Shown piece by piece: positions 1 through 7,474 of a stretch of DNA of 37,690 nucleotides. The stretch spans positions 1 to 37,690 of the forward strand of contig PLOR01000098.1 in NCBI GenBank assembly GCA_003142185.1, read 5' to 3'. The stretch's first letter is position 1, and each line of letters begins with the position of its first letter. The notes under the pieces are model-generated. The model made no database searches. It was given only the letters and a program-made list of their open reading frames with translations, and was not told where the DNA came from. Both the position numbers and the translations under genes were made by a program. Source of the stretch: Bryobacterales bacterium (lineage in GTDB: Bacteria > Acidobacteriota > Terriglobia > Bryobacterales > Bryobacteraceae).

Positions 1-518
1 CCAATCGCGGTCATTTTAAGCTTCAAGTGACAGTAAATCTTGTGGTGAATCCGGGGGACAACATCCTCGTGCAAGTGGGCTATTCCACGAGTTCTCCGCA
101 AGGGTCAGCATGGTTTCTAGATGAAACAACGGAGACATACATTTCTGAGTTGTTCAGTCAGCCGGCGAGCAGCCAAGGCGGCACAGCCTATGCAGGCTAC
201 ACCGCTGAGTGGATTCTGGAGCGGCCCCAGGTGAGCGTAACGGATACGACTCCCGTAGATCTTGCGGCGACCGGGAGCTCCGCCGTTGTTCCGGAATATT
301 GGGACACCGCTGACGGCGGCATCGGTGGCGTCTGGGAGCTGCCTGGCCTAGATCATTCGGGCACAATTTACCTCGTCGACATGATCTGCACCCCCCTGAA
401 CTGGAACCCTAGCAGTGCGTGCCCAAACAACAACACAGTAATTGCCACCGCGACTTATTCTGGACCTGGGTCTGGAACCGTGAATTTCCAGGTGACTGGC
501 CCGGCAGCGAGCCAATAG
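1..518 (+). CDS. G1 (eqolisin/peptidase A4-like) family protein, 5' end cut by window edge
   Basis: The reading frame is open from the left edge to TAG at 516-518, so the N-terminus lies outside the window; a GTG at 27 is only an internal codon. About 170 residues are visible. The stretch around positions 200-230 encodes AEWILERP, resembling the segment of glutamic peptidases (scytalidopepsin B-like, family G1) that carries the catalytic Glu. It is preceded by a beta-rich region with W, Y and G residues and the pair EW, also typical of the family. The catalytic Gln partner would be upstream and cannot be checked. Members are secreted acid peptidases and are frequent in Acidobacteria and fungi (family knowledge). 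The gene converges on manC, and hairpins follow its stop. It could also be a non-catalytic relative of the same fold. Confidence 0.7.
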   Translation, partial: NRGHFKLQVTVNLVVNPGDNILVQVGYSTSSPQGSAWFLDETTETYISELFSQPASSQGGTAYAGYTAEWILERPQVSVTDTTPVDLAATGSSAVVPEYWDTADGGIGGVWELPGLDHSGTIYLVDMICTPLNWNPSSACPNNNTVIATATYSGPGSGTVNFQVTGPAASQ

Positions 519-533
519 AAGCGCGGATCGTAG

Positions 534-568
534 GGGGCGGCCTTACCACGGTGGTGGGCCGCCGCCCC
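534..568 (+). terminator. GC-rich hairpin downstream of the G1 peptidase
   Basis: GGGGCGGC at 534-541 pairs perfectly with GCCGCCCC at 561-568, with a 19-nt loop. No T-run follows, so it is either a factor-dependent end, an mRNA-stabilising hairpin, or part of a repeat. It lies 15 bases after the stop codon. Confidence 0.4.
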
Positions 569-652
569 GGATGGCAAATTCGCTTAGGCGGTAGGAGCTA
601 AACGCGCCGGTTGTCGGGTCAGCGCGGGCCTCAGCTCCGGGCTTGGACAAGG

Positions 653-681
653 GGAAACCGGGGCTACCAGTTTCCATTTTT
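653..681 (+). terminator. Putative intrinsic terminator of the G1 peptidase gene
   Basis: GGAAACCGG at 653-661 pairs with CCAGTTTCC at 667-675 with one mismatch, followed on the + strand by ATTTTT (676-681). Position and polarity suit termination of the upstream + strand gene before it runs into the convergent manC. Confidence 0.5.
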
Positions 682-706
682 CCGCAGGTCGGGCACCTGC
701 ACCACT

Positions 707-1783
707 CTACAGCAAATCTTCGCGCTTCCGGCGCTCGAGAGCCTTGACCACGTCTCCGACTTGCTGCGCCAGGTCGCGGCGCGCCACAAGCAGAGCGTCG
801 GGGGTATCGATCACGATCAAGTCGTCCACCCCGACCAGCGCCACCATTTTGCCGCGGGCGTCGACGAAGTTGCGTCGCGCGCCCAGGCAAACCGACTCGC
901 CGGCCACCACGTTGCCGTCGCCATCGCCGGGCAGCAGCTCATAGACGGCGTTCCAGCTTCCCACATCGTTCCAGCCGAAATCCGCGGCTGCAATGCCGCG
1001 CACGTTGCCCGCTTTTTCCATCACAGCGTAGTCGATGGAAATGTTGTCGCACAAGGGAAATGCCCGCGCCAGCCTGGCCGCGAACTGGCGCGAGCCGAAG
1101 CGCGGCAGGGACGCCAGCAGGGTAACTGTCTTCGGCAGATGCTGCCGCAATTGGTCCAGCAGCACGCCGGCGCGCCAGAAGAACATCCCCGAGTTCCAAT
1201 AGAAGTTGCCCGCCGCCACGTAGCGTTTGGCTTGCGCCAGCGCCGGCTTTTCGCGGAACCGCTTCACCGGAAAGGGATCGGGCGTTCCGGCCTGGACGCC
1301 GCGCGGAAATTCGATGTAGCCGTAGCCGGTTTCCGGCCAGCGCGGCCGAATCCCCACCACCATCAGATGTCCGGCGGCCGCGCCCCGAAAGGCGGCTCGC
1401 ACCACGCTGCGATACACCGCCGGCCGCGAGACCACGTGATCGGCGGGAAACACGCCCATCACCGCATCCGGGTCGAGCGAGCGCAGAATGTGCGCCGCCA
1501 GGCCGATCGCCGGCGCCGTGTTGCGCTGCGCCGGCTCGGCCAGCACCTGGGCTTTGGGCACCGAGGGAAGCTGCGCCATAATGGCATCGCGCAGGTGATC
1601 GTTGGTGAGGACCCAGAGGCGCTCCGGCGGAATCACCGGCGCGAGGCGGTCCACCGTGGCCTGGATCAGCGATCGCTCACCCACCACGTTCAGTACTTGC
1701 TTGGCGGAGCGCCTGCGGCTCCGCGGCCAGAAGCGCGTGCCGCGCCCTCCAGCCAGGATCAGTCCATAACAATGGCGGTTCAT
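707..1783 (-). CDS. manC: Mannose-1-phosphate guanylyltransferase (GDP-mannose pyrophosphorylase)
   Basis: A 358-residue protein of the nucleotidyltransferase fold that makes GDP-mannose from mannose-1-phosphate and GTP for polysaccharide or glycolipid synthesis in the cytoplasm. The N-terminus has the signature LILAGGRGTRFWP followed by SAKQVL, the family's GGxGTRxWPxS...KQFL loop with a substitution (AKQVL instead of PKQFL). FPADHVV carries the metal-binding Asp, and a CDNISIDYAVMEK segment and a GWNDVGSW motif are also present; all are typical of type II GMP enzymes. At 358 residues it is the short form without the phosphomannose-isomerase domain found in AlgA-type enzymes. ATG at 1783 directly follows the TGA of lepB (1786-1784), so the two are translationally adjacent and probably co-transcribed. 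Confidence 0.92.
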   Translation of the reverse strand: MNRHCYGLILAGGRGTRFWPRSRRRSAKQVLNVVGERSLIQATVDRLAPVIPPERLWVLTNDHLRDAIMAQLPSVPKAQVLAEPAQRNTAPAIGLAAHILRSLDPDAVMGVFPADHVVSRPAVYRSVVRAAFRGAAAGHLMVVGIRPRWPETGYGYIEFPRGVQAGTPDPFPVKRFREKPALAQAKRYVAAGNFYWNSGMFFWRAGVLLDQLRQHLPKTVTLLASLPRFGSRQFAARLARAFPLCDNISIDYAVMEKAGNVRGIAAADFGWNDVGSWNAVYELLPGDGDGNVVAGESVCLGARRNFVDARGKMVALVGVDDLIVIDTPDALLVARRDLAQQVGDVVKALERRKREDLL

Positions 1784-2581
1784 TCAGTTCAGCGGGTAGC
1801 CATGAATCAGGCGAAAAGTCCGGCTCCATCGAGTCTTGGTGGGAAAATGCTCCACCAGATCCACCATGTGCCGCCAGCCCAACGTAGGTCCGAGCAGCGC
1901 CGATGTCGATGCATCGTAAGACCAATAAATCAGCAGCGGCTTGCCGATGATATTGGCCCGCGGTACGAACCCCCAGTAGCGGCTGTCGGATGAATTGTCG
2001 CGATTGTCGCCCATCGCAAAATAACAGTTGGGCGGGACCACCACCTCGCCATTCCGCACGTGATTCAATAGCATGTCCTGCGCAGCAGTTTCCAGGTGCA
2101 CGTAGGGTTCGTTGGGAAAATTGTCGCGGTAGGACGAAATGTAATTCGTCTTGTGATAGACGTAGGGCTCCCGCACCGCTTTACCGTTCAGGATGAGTTG
2201 CTTGTCGATCAGCCGGATGTGGTCGCCCGGCAGGCCGATGCAGCGCTTCACAAACGTCTGCTTGATGTCCACCGGATAACGGAACACGATGATGTCACCG
2301 CGCTTGAGTTCGGTGTAAGGCAAAATGTACTTCGAGACCGGCCCCGAGGGCGCGTAGGAAAGCTTGTCCACCAGCAGGTGGTCGCCGATCAGCAGCGTGT
2401 CTTCCATGCTGCCCGTAGGGATGACGAATGCCTGCACCAGCGAAGTGGTGCCGAACAGCAGCAGGATGATGGTGATGGTCCATTCGGCGATGAATCCGCG
2501 TTCCGCCGGCTCCGGCGGAGCCTCTACCGGCGCCTCCGCCGGGTCCTGCAACGCGGCTGCGTTGACTTCTTCCACAGTCAC
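1784..2581 (-). CDS. lepB: Signal peptidase I
   Basis: A 265-residue membrane-anchored serine protease that removes Sec/Tat signal peptides. After an acidic N-terminal tail rich in E, A and P there is one TM segment (ITIILLLFGTTSLVQAF), then box B with the catalytic Ser in IPTGSMEDTL. Box D follows, with the catalytic Lys in the DIIVFRYP...FVKRCIGLPGD region, and box E is GDNRDNSSDSRYWG. This order is diagnostic for S26A peptidases. The start is GTG at 2581: an in-frame TGA at 2584-2582 lies directly upstream, so translation cannot start earlier. The gene is divergent from the EamA-type gene at 2655 and is followed with no gap by manC. Confidence 0.95.
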   Translation of the reverse strand: MTVEEVNAAALQDPAEAPVEAPPEPAERGFIAEWTITIILLLFGTTSLVQAFVIPTGSMEDTLLIGDHLLVDKLSYAPSGPVSKYILPYTELKRGDIIVFRYPVDIKQTFVKRCIGLPGDHIRLIDKQLILNGKAVREPYVYHKTNYISSYRDNFPNEPYVHLETAAQDMLLNHVRNGEVVVPPNCYFAMGDNRDNSSDSRYWGFVPRANIIGKPLLIYWSYDASTSALLGPTLGWRHMVDLVEHFPTKTRWSRTFRLIHGYPLN

Positions 2582-2654
2582 TCATTGTACCCACAATCCC
2601 TGTTATCCTGTTCTGGCAGAGTCCGCCAACCGGGCATTTCGAGAGGTTCAGGTC

Positions 2655-3050
2655 TTGAGTACCACCGCCGCGTCCGTTTCCGTTAACCCGAATTCCGCCG
2701 CACGGGGGCGCATGGTACTGATGATGGCGGGCGCCACGCTGCTCAGCGCGTCGGCCCAGATCCTGATGAAAATTGGCATGCAGCATTTCACCCTGAACCT
2801 GCTGGCCATTTTGACCAACCTGCCGCTGATCGCCGGGTACGCGCTGTATGGCCTGTTCACGCTGCTGATGGTGCTGGCGCTGCGCGAGGGCGAACTGTCG
2901 CTGATGTATCCGATCATCAGCCTGTCGTATGTCTGGGTGACGGCGCTTTCCTACTTCATCTTTCACGACACGCTCAGTCCGCTGAAGCTGGTGGGCATCG
3001 CCGGCATCATGGCGGGCGTGGCGATGCTCGGCCGGGGTGAGCGGCAATGA
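2655..3050 (+). CDS. Half-size EamA/SMR-type membrane protein (first of pair)
   Basis: Predicted 131-residue protein with four hydrophobic helices, the size and shape of one EamA/DMT half or an SMR-type transporter. The MLMMAGATLLSASAQILMKIGM start and the YPIISLSYVWVTALSYFIFHD segment are typical of EamA proteins, in which a conserved Pro/Tyr-Ser region precedes helix 3. The start is probably TTG at 2655, 8-9 bases after GAGAGG; ATG at 2712 would give a 112-residue protein beginning just before helix 1. It overlaps the next gene by ATGA (3047-3050), so the pair is likely co-translated and may act as a heterodimer, as paired SMR proteins and ArnE/ArnF do. The substrate is unknown; lipid-linked sugar or small amine/metabolite export are both possible. 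Confidence 0.75.
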   Translation: MSTTAASVSVNPNSAARGRMVLMMAGATLLSASAQILMKIGMQHFTLNLLAILTNLPLIAGYALYGLFTLLMVLALREGELSLMYPIISLSYVWVTALSYFIFHDTLSPLKLVGIAGIMAGVAMLGRGERQ

Positions 3051-3394
3051 CTTCCACGCCTCTCAGTTCCATGCTGCTGGTATTGTTCGCTTCCGTGGTA
3101 GGGAGCTTCGGCGCGGTGTTTCTGAAGCTCGGCGCGGTCCGGCTGACGGGGCTAATGAGCCTGCTGAACTGGCGGCTCGCGCTCGGGGTTGGCCTGTACC
3201 TGGGCTCCTCGGTGTTCTACGGCCTGGGAATCCGGCATGGGCAGCTTTCCGTGCTGTTCCCCATGGTCGCCGTCGGGTACATCTGGACCCTGCTCTGGGC
3301 CCGCCTGTTTTTCCGTGAGCGGTTTACGCGCTCGAAGTTATTCGGGCTAGGCCTGGTGCTGGCGGGCGTCGTTTTGGTCGGCCTGGGCAGCTAA
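3047..3394 (+). CDS. Half-size EamA/SMR-type membrane protein (second of pair)
   Basis: A 115-residue protein with four predicted TM helices, homologous in layout to the gene just upstream: GSFGAVFLKLGAVRL in helix 1, LGIRHGQLSVLFPMVAVGYIWTLLWARLFF in the middle, GLVLAGVVLVGLG at the end. The start ATG overlaps the upstream stop (ATGA). Pairing of two such four-helix proteins would restore the eight-to-ten-helix unit of a full EamA transporter or an SMR-like heterodimer (inference). The stop codon is immediately followed by a short inverted-repeat element. Confidence 0.8.
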   Translation: MTSTPLSSMLLVLFASVVGSFGAVFLKLGAVRLTGLMSLLNWRLALGVGLYLGSSVFYGLGIRHGQLSVLFPMVAVGYIWTLLWARLFFRERFTRSKLFGLGLVLAGVVLVGLGS

Positions 3395-3485
3395 GGTAGG
3401 ACGGACCATCGTCTCTCGTGGTCTGTCTCGCCTCGGTTTCATGCGACACCCCGACGGACGACACACACCGATCGTCCGTCCTACC
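3395..3485. repeat. MITE-like element, 91 bp, family A copy 1
   Basis: Begins directly after the stop of the upstream gene. The left end GGTAGGACGGACCATCG (3395-3411) is an inverted copy of 3469-3485 with 16 of 17 matches. The first 32 bases match the left end of a longer element at 25528-25732. There is no coding capacity. Confidence 0.75.
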
Positions 3486-3518
3486 TGCCGGTGTACTAAG
3501 CTCAAGAGGAGTCTTCTT

Positions 3519-4508
3519 ATGCTTCTCAAGCTTCGACGCGCGCTTTTGCCCGCTTTACTCCTCGTCGCCTGCACCTCGTTGTATGCCGACGTCACCATGC
3601 GAATGGCATGGGATTTTAAGATCAACGTGGCGTTGCCCAGCGCGATGCCGCAGTTGCCTTTCAACGAGATCCTGACGCGCATCAAGGGCGACCGCGGCTA
3701 CGCCGCCATCGGGCCTATCGTCGCCATCACGGATCTTGCCACCGGCAAAGTTACGCTGCTCGACCCCAAGGCCCAGCAATACGCCACGATTGCCATGGTG
3801 GATTACCTGTCCAAGGTCGCCGGCGCCAGCGGACAGAACACGCAGAACTTGCCCGAGCAAGCCAAGCAGATTCTGGCGAAAATGAAATTCGACGCCGAAT
3901 CGCACGATACCGGCCGCACCGACCGCATCCACGGCATCGACGCCTACGAGCGCGAGGTGGTGGTGAACATCTCGATTCCGGTTCCGATTCCTGGGCAGGA
4001 GAATGGCCTGCAACTCAGCCTGAAATTCCAGATTTGGAAGCCCAAGCCGTCCGAGTTCGATCGCGTACCGGCGCTGCACGAATTGGCCGCTTACAATGAG
4101 CGCAACAAAGGCTTCGGCGACCCCAGCACCGTGTTGCGTCAGATCTTCGGCTCCATGCCTGGCATGAGCGACCATCTCGGCAAGATGGTGGAGGAATTCA
4201 CCAAGGGCGGCAACGTGTCGCTTGGCATGCACATTGGGCTCTTTGTGCCGGGCTTGGCGAAGATGTTGGAACAGACGGGCGCGAAGGGTCTCCCCGCCCT
4301 GCCGCCCGACGACCAGCCGCTGGTGGATGTGAACTTCGATTTGAAGGAACTCTCCACCGGCAACGTGCCGGACGAGGTTTTCGCCGTCCCCGCCGGCTAC
4401 AAAGAAGCTCCCATGGAAGACATGCTGAAAGGCATGACCTCCGCGTTCACCGGCGGCAAGCCGCAGGAAACACCCGCTCCGCAGCCGAAGCCGCAGCCGA
4501 AGAACTAA
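3519..4508 (+). CDS. Secreted protein of unknown function with Pro-rich tail
   Basis: A 329-residue protein starting at ATG 3519, eight bases after AGAGGA. Residues 1-23 form a signal peptide (KLRRALLPALLLVACTSLYA, cut probably after YADA-type Ala). The mature part is mostly beta-like (ITDLATGKVTLLDPKAQQYATI), resembling DUF4412-type proteins in which a phrase about metal/lipid loading is followed by a conversion of a stored value; this resemblance is weak. The C-terminus has an alternating P/K/Q tail (PAPQPKPQPKN). No catalytic motif was recognised. It stands alone 61 bases upstream of another secreted protein (4570) on the same strand; both precede an ECF sigma operon, so a role in envelope homeostasis is possible but unproven. 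Confidence 0.8.
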   Translation: MLLKLRRALLPALLLVACTSLYADVTMRMAWDFKINVALPSAMPQLPFNEILTRIKGDRGYAAIGPIVAITDLATGKVTLLDPKAQQYATIAMVDYLSKVAGASGQNTQNLPEQAKQILAKMKFDAESHDTGRTDRIHGIDAYEREVVVNISIPVPIPGQENGLQLSLKFQIWKPKPSEFDRVPALHELAAYNERNKGFGDPSTVLRQIFGSMPGMSDHLGKMVEEFTKGGNVSLGMHIGLFVPGLAKMLEQTGAKGLPALPPDDQPLVDVNFDLKELSTGNVPDEVFAVPAGYKEAPMEDMLKGMTSAFTGGKPQETPAPQPKPQPKN

Positions 4509-4569
4509 CCCATCGCCGGGCTCCCCGCACAATCCTGCATTCGCGCCGGCTTCGCTGGCGTATACAGGA

Positions 4570-5436
4570 ATGGAGGTTGCCGTGAAGCTTCTGATTCTGG
4601 CCGGCGCCGCGGCGGGATTTCTGGCGGCGCAGACGCCCGACGTCAACTCCATCATGGCGCAGGTTGGCATCAACCAGGCCAAGAGCCGGGAAGAGCGCGC
4701 GCAGTGGATCTATCAGCAGAAACAGCTACTGCGCATGGTCCGCGGTAGCGGCAAAATCGCCCGCGAGGAGCACCGGGAATACCTGGTGCTGCCGGACCGC
4801 CGAGGGATCAAGAAACAGCTCACTAATTTCGACGGAAGATACGCGCAGCACGGCACTTATCACACCTACGACAAGCCTGGCTACGAATACAAAGGCCTGG
4901 ATCTCGATGGCAGCCTGATCGGCCAGATGTCGGAAGACATGACGAATGAAAAAGACTCCGTGGATGGAATTGAATCCGATTTATTTCCATTAACTTACCA
5001 TCAACAGCTCAAGTATACGTTTCGGCTTGATGGTGGCGTCCAGGAATATCGCGGGCACCAGGTTTGGAAAGTCGCGTTCGAGCCCAAGCGGCACGCCAGC
5101 ATTCTCGACGGAGACGACGGCGGTAACGCCATGTGGAAAGGCGAAGCGCTGATCGACACCCAGGAGTTTCAGCCGGTCGTCGTTACCACCAGCATGGCTT
5201 GGAAGATGCCTGCCGCAATCCGCATCCTGCTCGGTACCAACATCAAGGGGCTGGGATTCAGCCTGAGCTACCAGAAAGTCGCCGATGGTATTTGGTTTCC
5301 AGTCAGTTACGGTGGGGAATTTGAAGTGACGGGTTTGTTTCTATATAAGCGCACGATGAGCATTTCGCTGGTCAATAGCGGCTTTCGTCATGCGGACGTC
5401 ACCAGTCAGATCGCTTTTGAGAAGGATGAGAAATAG
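4570..5436 (+). CDS. Secreted protein of unknown function upstream of ECF sigma factor
   Basis: A 288-residue protein with an N-terminal signal peptide (LLILAGAAAGFLAAQ). The mature part begins with a helical SREERAQWIYQQKQLLRMVR segment, followed by a beta-rich body containing paired YRGHQVWKVAFEPK and GEALIDTQEFQPVVVTT stretches and ending in a domain with GIWFPVSYGGEF. This pattern resembles outer-membrane lipoprotein-sorting (LolA/LolB-like or MucB/RseB N-domain) proteins, where a beta-sheet half-barrel binds lipid; the resemblance is at fold-pattern level only. It ends two bases before the GTG of the sigma factor gene, so the two are probably co-transcribed. Adjacency to a sigma/anti-sigma pair would fit an RseB-like sensor or a regulated envelope protein (inference). 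Confidence 0.75.
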   Translation: MEVAVKLLILAGAAAGFLAAQTPDVNSIMAQVGINQAKSREERAQWIYQQKQLLRMVRGSGKIAREEHREYLVLPDRRGIKKQLTNFDGRYAQHGTYHTYDKPGYEYKGLDLDGSLIGQMSEDMTNEKDSVDGIESDLFPLTYHQQLKYTFRLDGGVQEYRGHQVWKVAFEPKRHASILDGDDGGNAMWKGEALIDTQEFQPVVVTTSMAWKMPAAIRILLGTNIKGLGFSLSYQKVADGIWFPVSYGGEFEVTGLFLYKRTMSISLVNSGFRHADVTSQIAFEKDEK

Positions 5437-5438
5437 GT

Positions 5439-5966
5439 GTGCTGACCGAGGCGGTGGAAACCGGTTACGATTTCAGGGCGCTGGTGCGGCAACATCAGGC
5501 CACCGTGTTCTCCATCGCGCTCCACTTCTTGCGCGACCGGGCCACCGCCGAGGAAGTGGCGCAGGAAGTGTTTTTCAGCCTGCATCGGAATCTGCACCAG
5601 ATCGAAACGCCAGCGCACGCTGCCGCCTGGTTGAGAAAAGTAGCCGTGCAGCGCTCGATCGACGAAGGCCGGCGCCGCAGCCGCCGACCGCAAGTGGCGC
5701 TGGCGGACGCACCCGAACCGGCCGCCAGCATCAGGCCGGGCGATCCGCTACTCAGCGAACTGCTGCGCAAGCTGGTCGCGACGTTGCCCGAAGCGCCGCG
5801 CATGGTGATGGTGCTGCGCTACCAGGAGGACCTGGAGCCGGCCGAGATCGCCGCCGCGCTGGAGATGCCGGTAGCCACGGTGAAGAGTCATTTGCAGCGT
5901 TCGCTGGCACTGCTGCGCGAGAAGTTGGCGCGGCGCGGCATAGGAGAAAGTGGATGGACTGGTTAG
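5439..5966 (+). CDS. ECF-type RNA polymerase sigma factor
   Basis: A 175-residue protein with region 2 at residues ~10-75 (RALVRQHQATVFSIALHFL, then the EEVAQEVFFSLHRN helix, then WLRKVAVQRSIDEGRR) and region 4 at ~108-165 (LPEAPRMVMVLRYQEDLEPAEIA followed by MPVATVKSHLQR). The linker carries no additional domain, as usual for group 4 sigmas. The start is GTG 5439, two bases after the previous stop. It is followed with a 13-base overlap by a one-TM protein, probably its anti-sigma factor, and by a DUF4252 gene. This linked trio is a recognised arrangement in Acidobacteria and Bacteroidetes. The regulon and signal are unknown. Confidence 0.92.
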   Translation: MLTEAVETGYDFRALVRQHQATVFSIALHFLRDRATAEEVAQEVFFSLHRNLHQIETPAHAAAWLRKVAVQRSIDEGRRRSRRPQVALADAPEPAASIRPGDPLLSELLRKLVATLPEAPRMVMVLRYQEDLEPAEIAAALEMPVATVKSHLQRSLALLREKLARRGIGESGWTG

Positions 5967-6229
5967 AAGACGAGTTGCGGCGAGCGTTGGCGCGCGAGGA
6001 TCCGCCGGATGGCTTCGCGGAGCGCGTGCTGGCCCGCCGCGAGCGTGGGACGTCGAGCGCGCGCCGCTGGCTGGCTGCGGCGGCCATGGTGGTGGTGGCG
6101 GCTGGCGCCGCGGGGGCCTGGCGCCAGCACCAGGGGAACCAGGCTAAACAGGAAGTGATGCTGGCGCTGCGGCTCGCCTCCGCGCCGATGGATCGCATTC
6201 AATCTGAAATCAGGGGTATAACGCAATGA
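5954..6229 (+). CDS. Small one-TM protein, probable anti-sigma factor
   Basis: A 91-residue protein from ATG 5954 (preceded by AGGAGAAAG) to TGA 6229. It overlaps the end of the sigma gene by 13 bases and the next ATG by four (ATGA), a spacing typical of coupled sigma/anti-sigma operons. The N-terminal ~45 residues are charged and helical (DWLEDELRRALAREDPPDGF...RVLARRE), followed by one TM helix at ~42-58 (LAAAAMVVVAAGAAGAW) and a short outward tail. The cytoplasmic start PPDGFAERVLAR is found in many acidobacterial anti-sigma-like proteins. No zinc-binding HxxxCxxC (ZAS) motif is present, so binding to the sigma factor is inferred from context and topology. Confidence 0.7.
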   Translation: MDWLEDELRRALAREDPPDGFAERVLARRERGTSSARRWLAAAAMVVVAAGAAGAWRQHQGNQAKQEVMLALRLASAPMDRIQSEIRGITQ

Positions 6230-6762
6230 AATCGCTACTGTTATTCGCGTGTTTGACGGCGCTGCCGATGCTGGCCGCTCCGCAGCAGTTTCAACTCAAT
6301 CTCGATTCGGTGGCAGCCAAGGCCTCCGAACATGTGGACGTGTCGTTGAACGCGGCCACCTTGCAGTTCGCCGCCAAGTTCCTCGATGCGAACGACCCGG
6401 ACGATGCGAAGGTCAAGAAGCTCATCGAGGGCATTGAGGGCATCTACGTCCGCCACTACAAGTTCAAGTCCGCGGGCGCCTGGACCCAGGTCGACCTGGA
6501 GCCGATTCGCGCCCAGTTGCGCGGGCCGGAGTGGTCGAAAATCGTCGGCACGACCAGTTCCGAAAACGGCGCGGATACCGAAGTCTGGCTGCACCTTGCC
6601 GGCAACAAATCCATCGGGGTGGCGATCCTCGCTGCCGAGCCAAACTCGGTAACCGTGGTGAATATCGCCGGCACCATCGATCTCGAAAGCCTGGCCAAGC
6701 TGGGCGGACACTTCGGCGTGCCTAAAGTGAAACCAGCCGATAAGGCGCACGAGGAAAAGTAG
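6226..6762 (+). CDS. DUF4252 family secreted protein
   Basis: A 178-residue protein with a signal peptide (SLLLFACLTALPMLAA). The body matches the DUF4252 pattern: LNLDSVAAKASEHVDVSLN, a DDAKVKKLIEGIEGIYVRHYKF core, a central VDLEPIRAQL, and an EVWLHLAGNKSIGVAILAAEPNSVTVVNIAGTIDLESL end. DUF4252 genes commonly follow ECF sigma and anti-sigma genes, as here, but have no known biochemical function. It is the last gene of the operon: a strong bidirectional hairpin follows 11 bases later. Confidence 0.85.
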   Translation: MKSLLLFACLTALPMLAAPQQFQLNLDSVAAKASEHVDVSLNAATLQFAAKFLDANDPDDAKVKKLIEGIEGIYVRHYKFKSAGAWTQVDLEPIRAQLRGPEWSKIVGTTSSENGADTEVWLHLAGNKSIGVAILAAEPNSVTVVNIAGTIDLESLAKLGGHFGVPKVKPADKAHEEK

Positions 6763-6763
6763 C

Positions 6764-6811
6764 AGTGAGGCAGGTCCCCGGCGTTATCACACGTCGGGGA
6801 CCAGGCTCACT
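6764..6811. terminator. Bidirectional hairpin between convergent genes
   Basis: GGTCCCCG (6773-6780) pairs perfectly with CGGGGACC (6795-6802), and the outer AGTGAG (6764-6769) with CTCACT (6806-6811), giving a 14-bp interrupted stem around a 14-nt loop. The hairpin sits between the stops of the DUF4252 gene (+) and the secreted-protein gene (-), serving both. Confidence 0.7.
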
Positions 6812-7277
6812 ACGGCATCTTGAATGAATCGTCAAACGGCACGGTGACTTCCGCGGTCTTTCCGGGTTCGATCTTCACCGGCTCGGGTGTTCCGGGAGTC
6901 TTGGCGTATATGCCCATCGAGGCGCCGGATGGCGGCGGGCCGGATTGGCCGTCATACCCGCCGGTCGGGTCGTAGCAAACGGCAATGTAAATCGGCGAAA
7001 CCGACAGGTCCGATACCGTCACAGTTCCGTCCTTGGCGGACGTCGAGCCGAAACCGATCGGCATCGATCCACCTTGCATGAAGTCCGGGCTATCGAACAC
7101 AAACAGAAAAACCTTGTGTTTCTCGTCCACCGTGCCCGCCCCGGTGTAGTTTATCTTCGCCTTCAGGGTGCGGCTCGCGGCAGGTTTCTCTTCGGGCTTC
7201 GATTGCTGGGCCCCCGCAACCATTGACGTCAAGCCGATTACGCCGGCAGCCAACAGCACGCGTTTCATAAAAGTCAT
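6810..7277 (-). CDS. Secreted protein of unknown function
   Basis: A 155-residue protein with a clear signal peptide (MTFMKRVLLAAGVIGLTSMVAGAQQ). The mature part is predicted beta-sandwich: an N-terminal KAKINYTGAGTVDEKHKVFLFVFDSPDF strand pair, the YIAVCYDPTGGYDG turn, and a C-terminal PVKIEPGKTAEVTVPFDDS strand. This resembles carboxypeptidase-regulatory-like or Ig-like domains that report on polypeptide loading. The start ATG at 7277 has AAGGA seven bases upstream; ATG 7268 (MKRV) is an alternative. It is a monocistronic gene with a good promoter and a hairpin end. Function is not recognised. Confidence 0.75.
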   Translation of the reverse strand: MTFMKRVLLAAGVIGLTSMVAGAQQSKPEEKPAASRTLKAKINYTGAGTVDEKHKVFLFVFDSPDFMQGGSMPIGFGSTSAKDGTVTVSDLSVSPIYIAVCYDPTGGYDGQSGPPPSGASMGIYAKTPGTPEPVKIEPGKTAEVTVPFDDSFKMP

Positions 7278-7300
7278 CCACGTTCCTTCCGTATGGTTAT

Positions 7301-7328
7301 ATTGTAGTTTCGATCGTTACTGGATCAA
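7301..7328 (-). promoter_or_regulatory. Sigma70-type promoter of the secreted-protein gene
   Basis: Read on the - strand: TTGATC (7328-7323), 16-base spacer, TACAAT (7306-7301), then AAGGA and ATG 7277. Both hexamers are close to consensus (4/6 and 5/6). Confidence 0.55.
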
Positions 7329-7407
7329 ATACGCGCAAACCGGTGGCGAAGTTCCCGAAAGGCGTGCGGCAAAAGCCGCTTGGGCGAATGCACATAATTG
7401 AAAACAA

Positions 7408-7456
7408 GTAAGTTCTTGGTTAAGCTCTTGGTTTTCATTCGTGGCCAACATTTTGC
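7408..7456. repeat. Partial copy of hairpin repeat family B
   Basis: AAGTTCTTGG...TTTTCATTCGTGGC followed by AACATTTTGC matches the right half of the copy at 14411-14510 (CATTCGTGGCTAACATCTTGC). The left arm of the hairpin is missing, so this is a decayed or truncated copy between the secreted-protein gene and cpoB. Confidence 0.5.
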
Positions 7457-7474
7457 CCGCGGCTCGATCCGGAA

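Noticed and set aside
611-1993. Long + strand frame of 460 codons over manC and lepB
   Set aside because: Shadow of manC/lepB on the opposite strand; composition is H/R/Q/A-rich, with no domain, while the - strand frames carry full family motifs.
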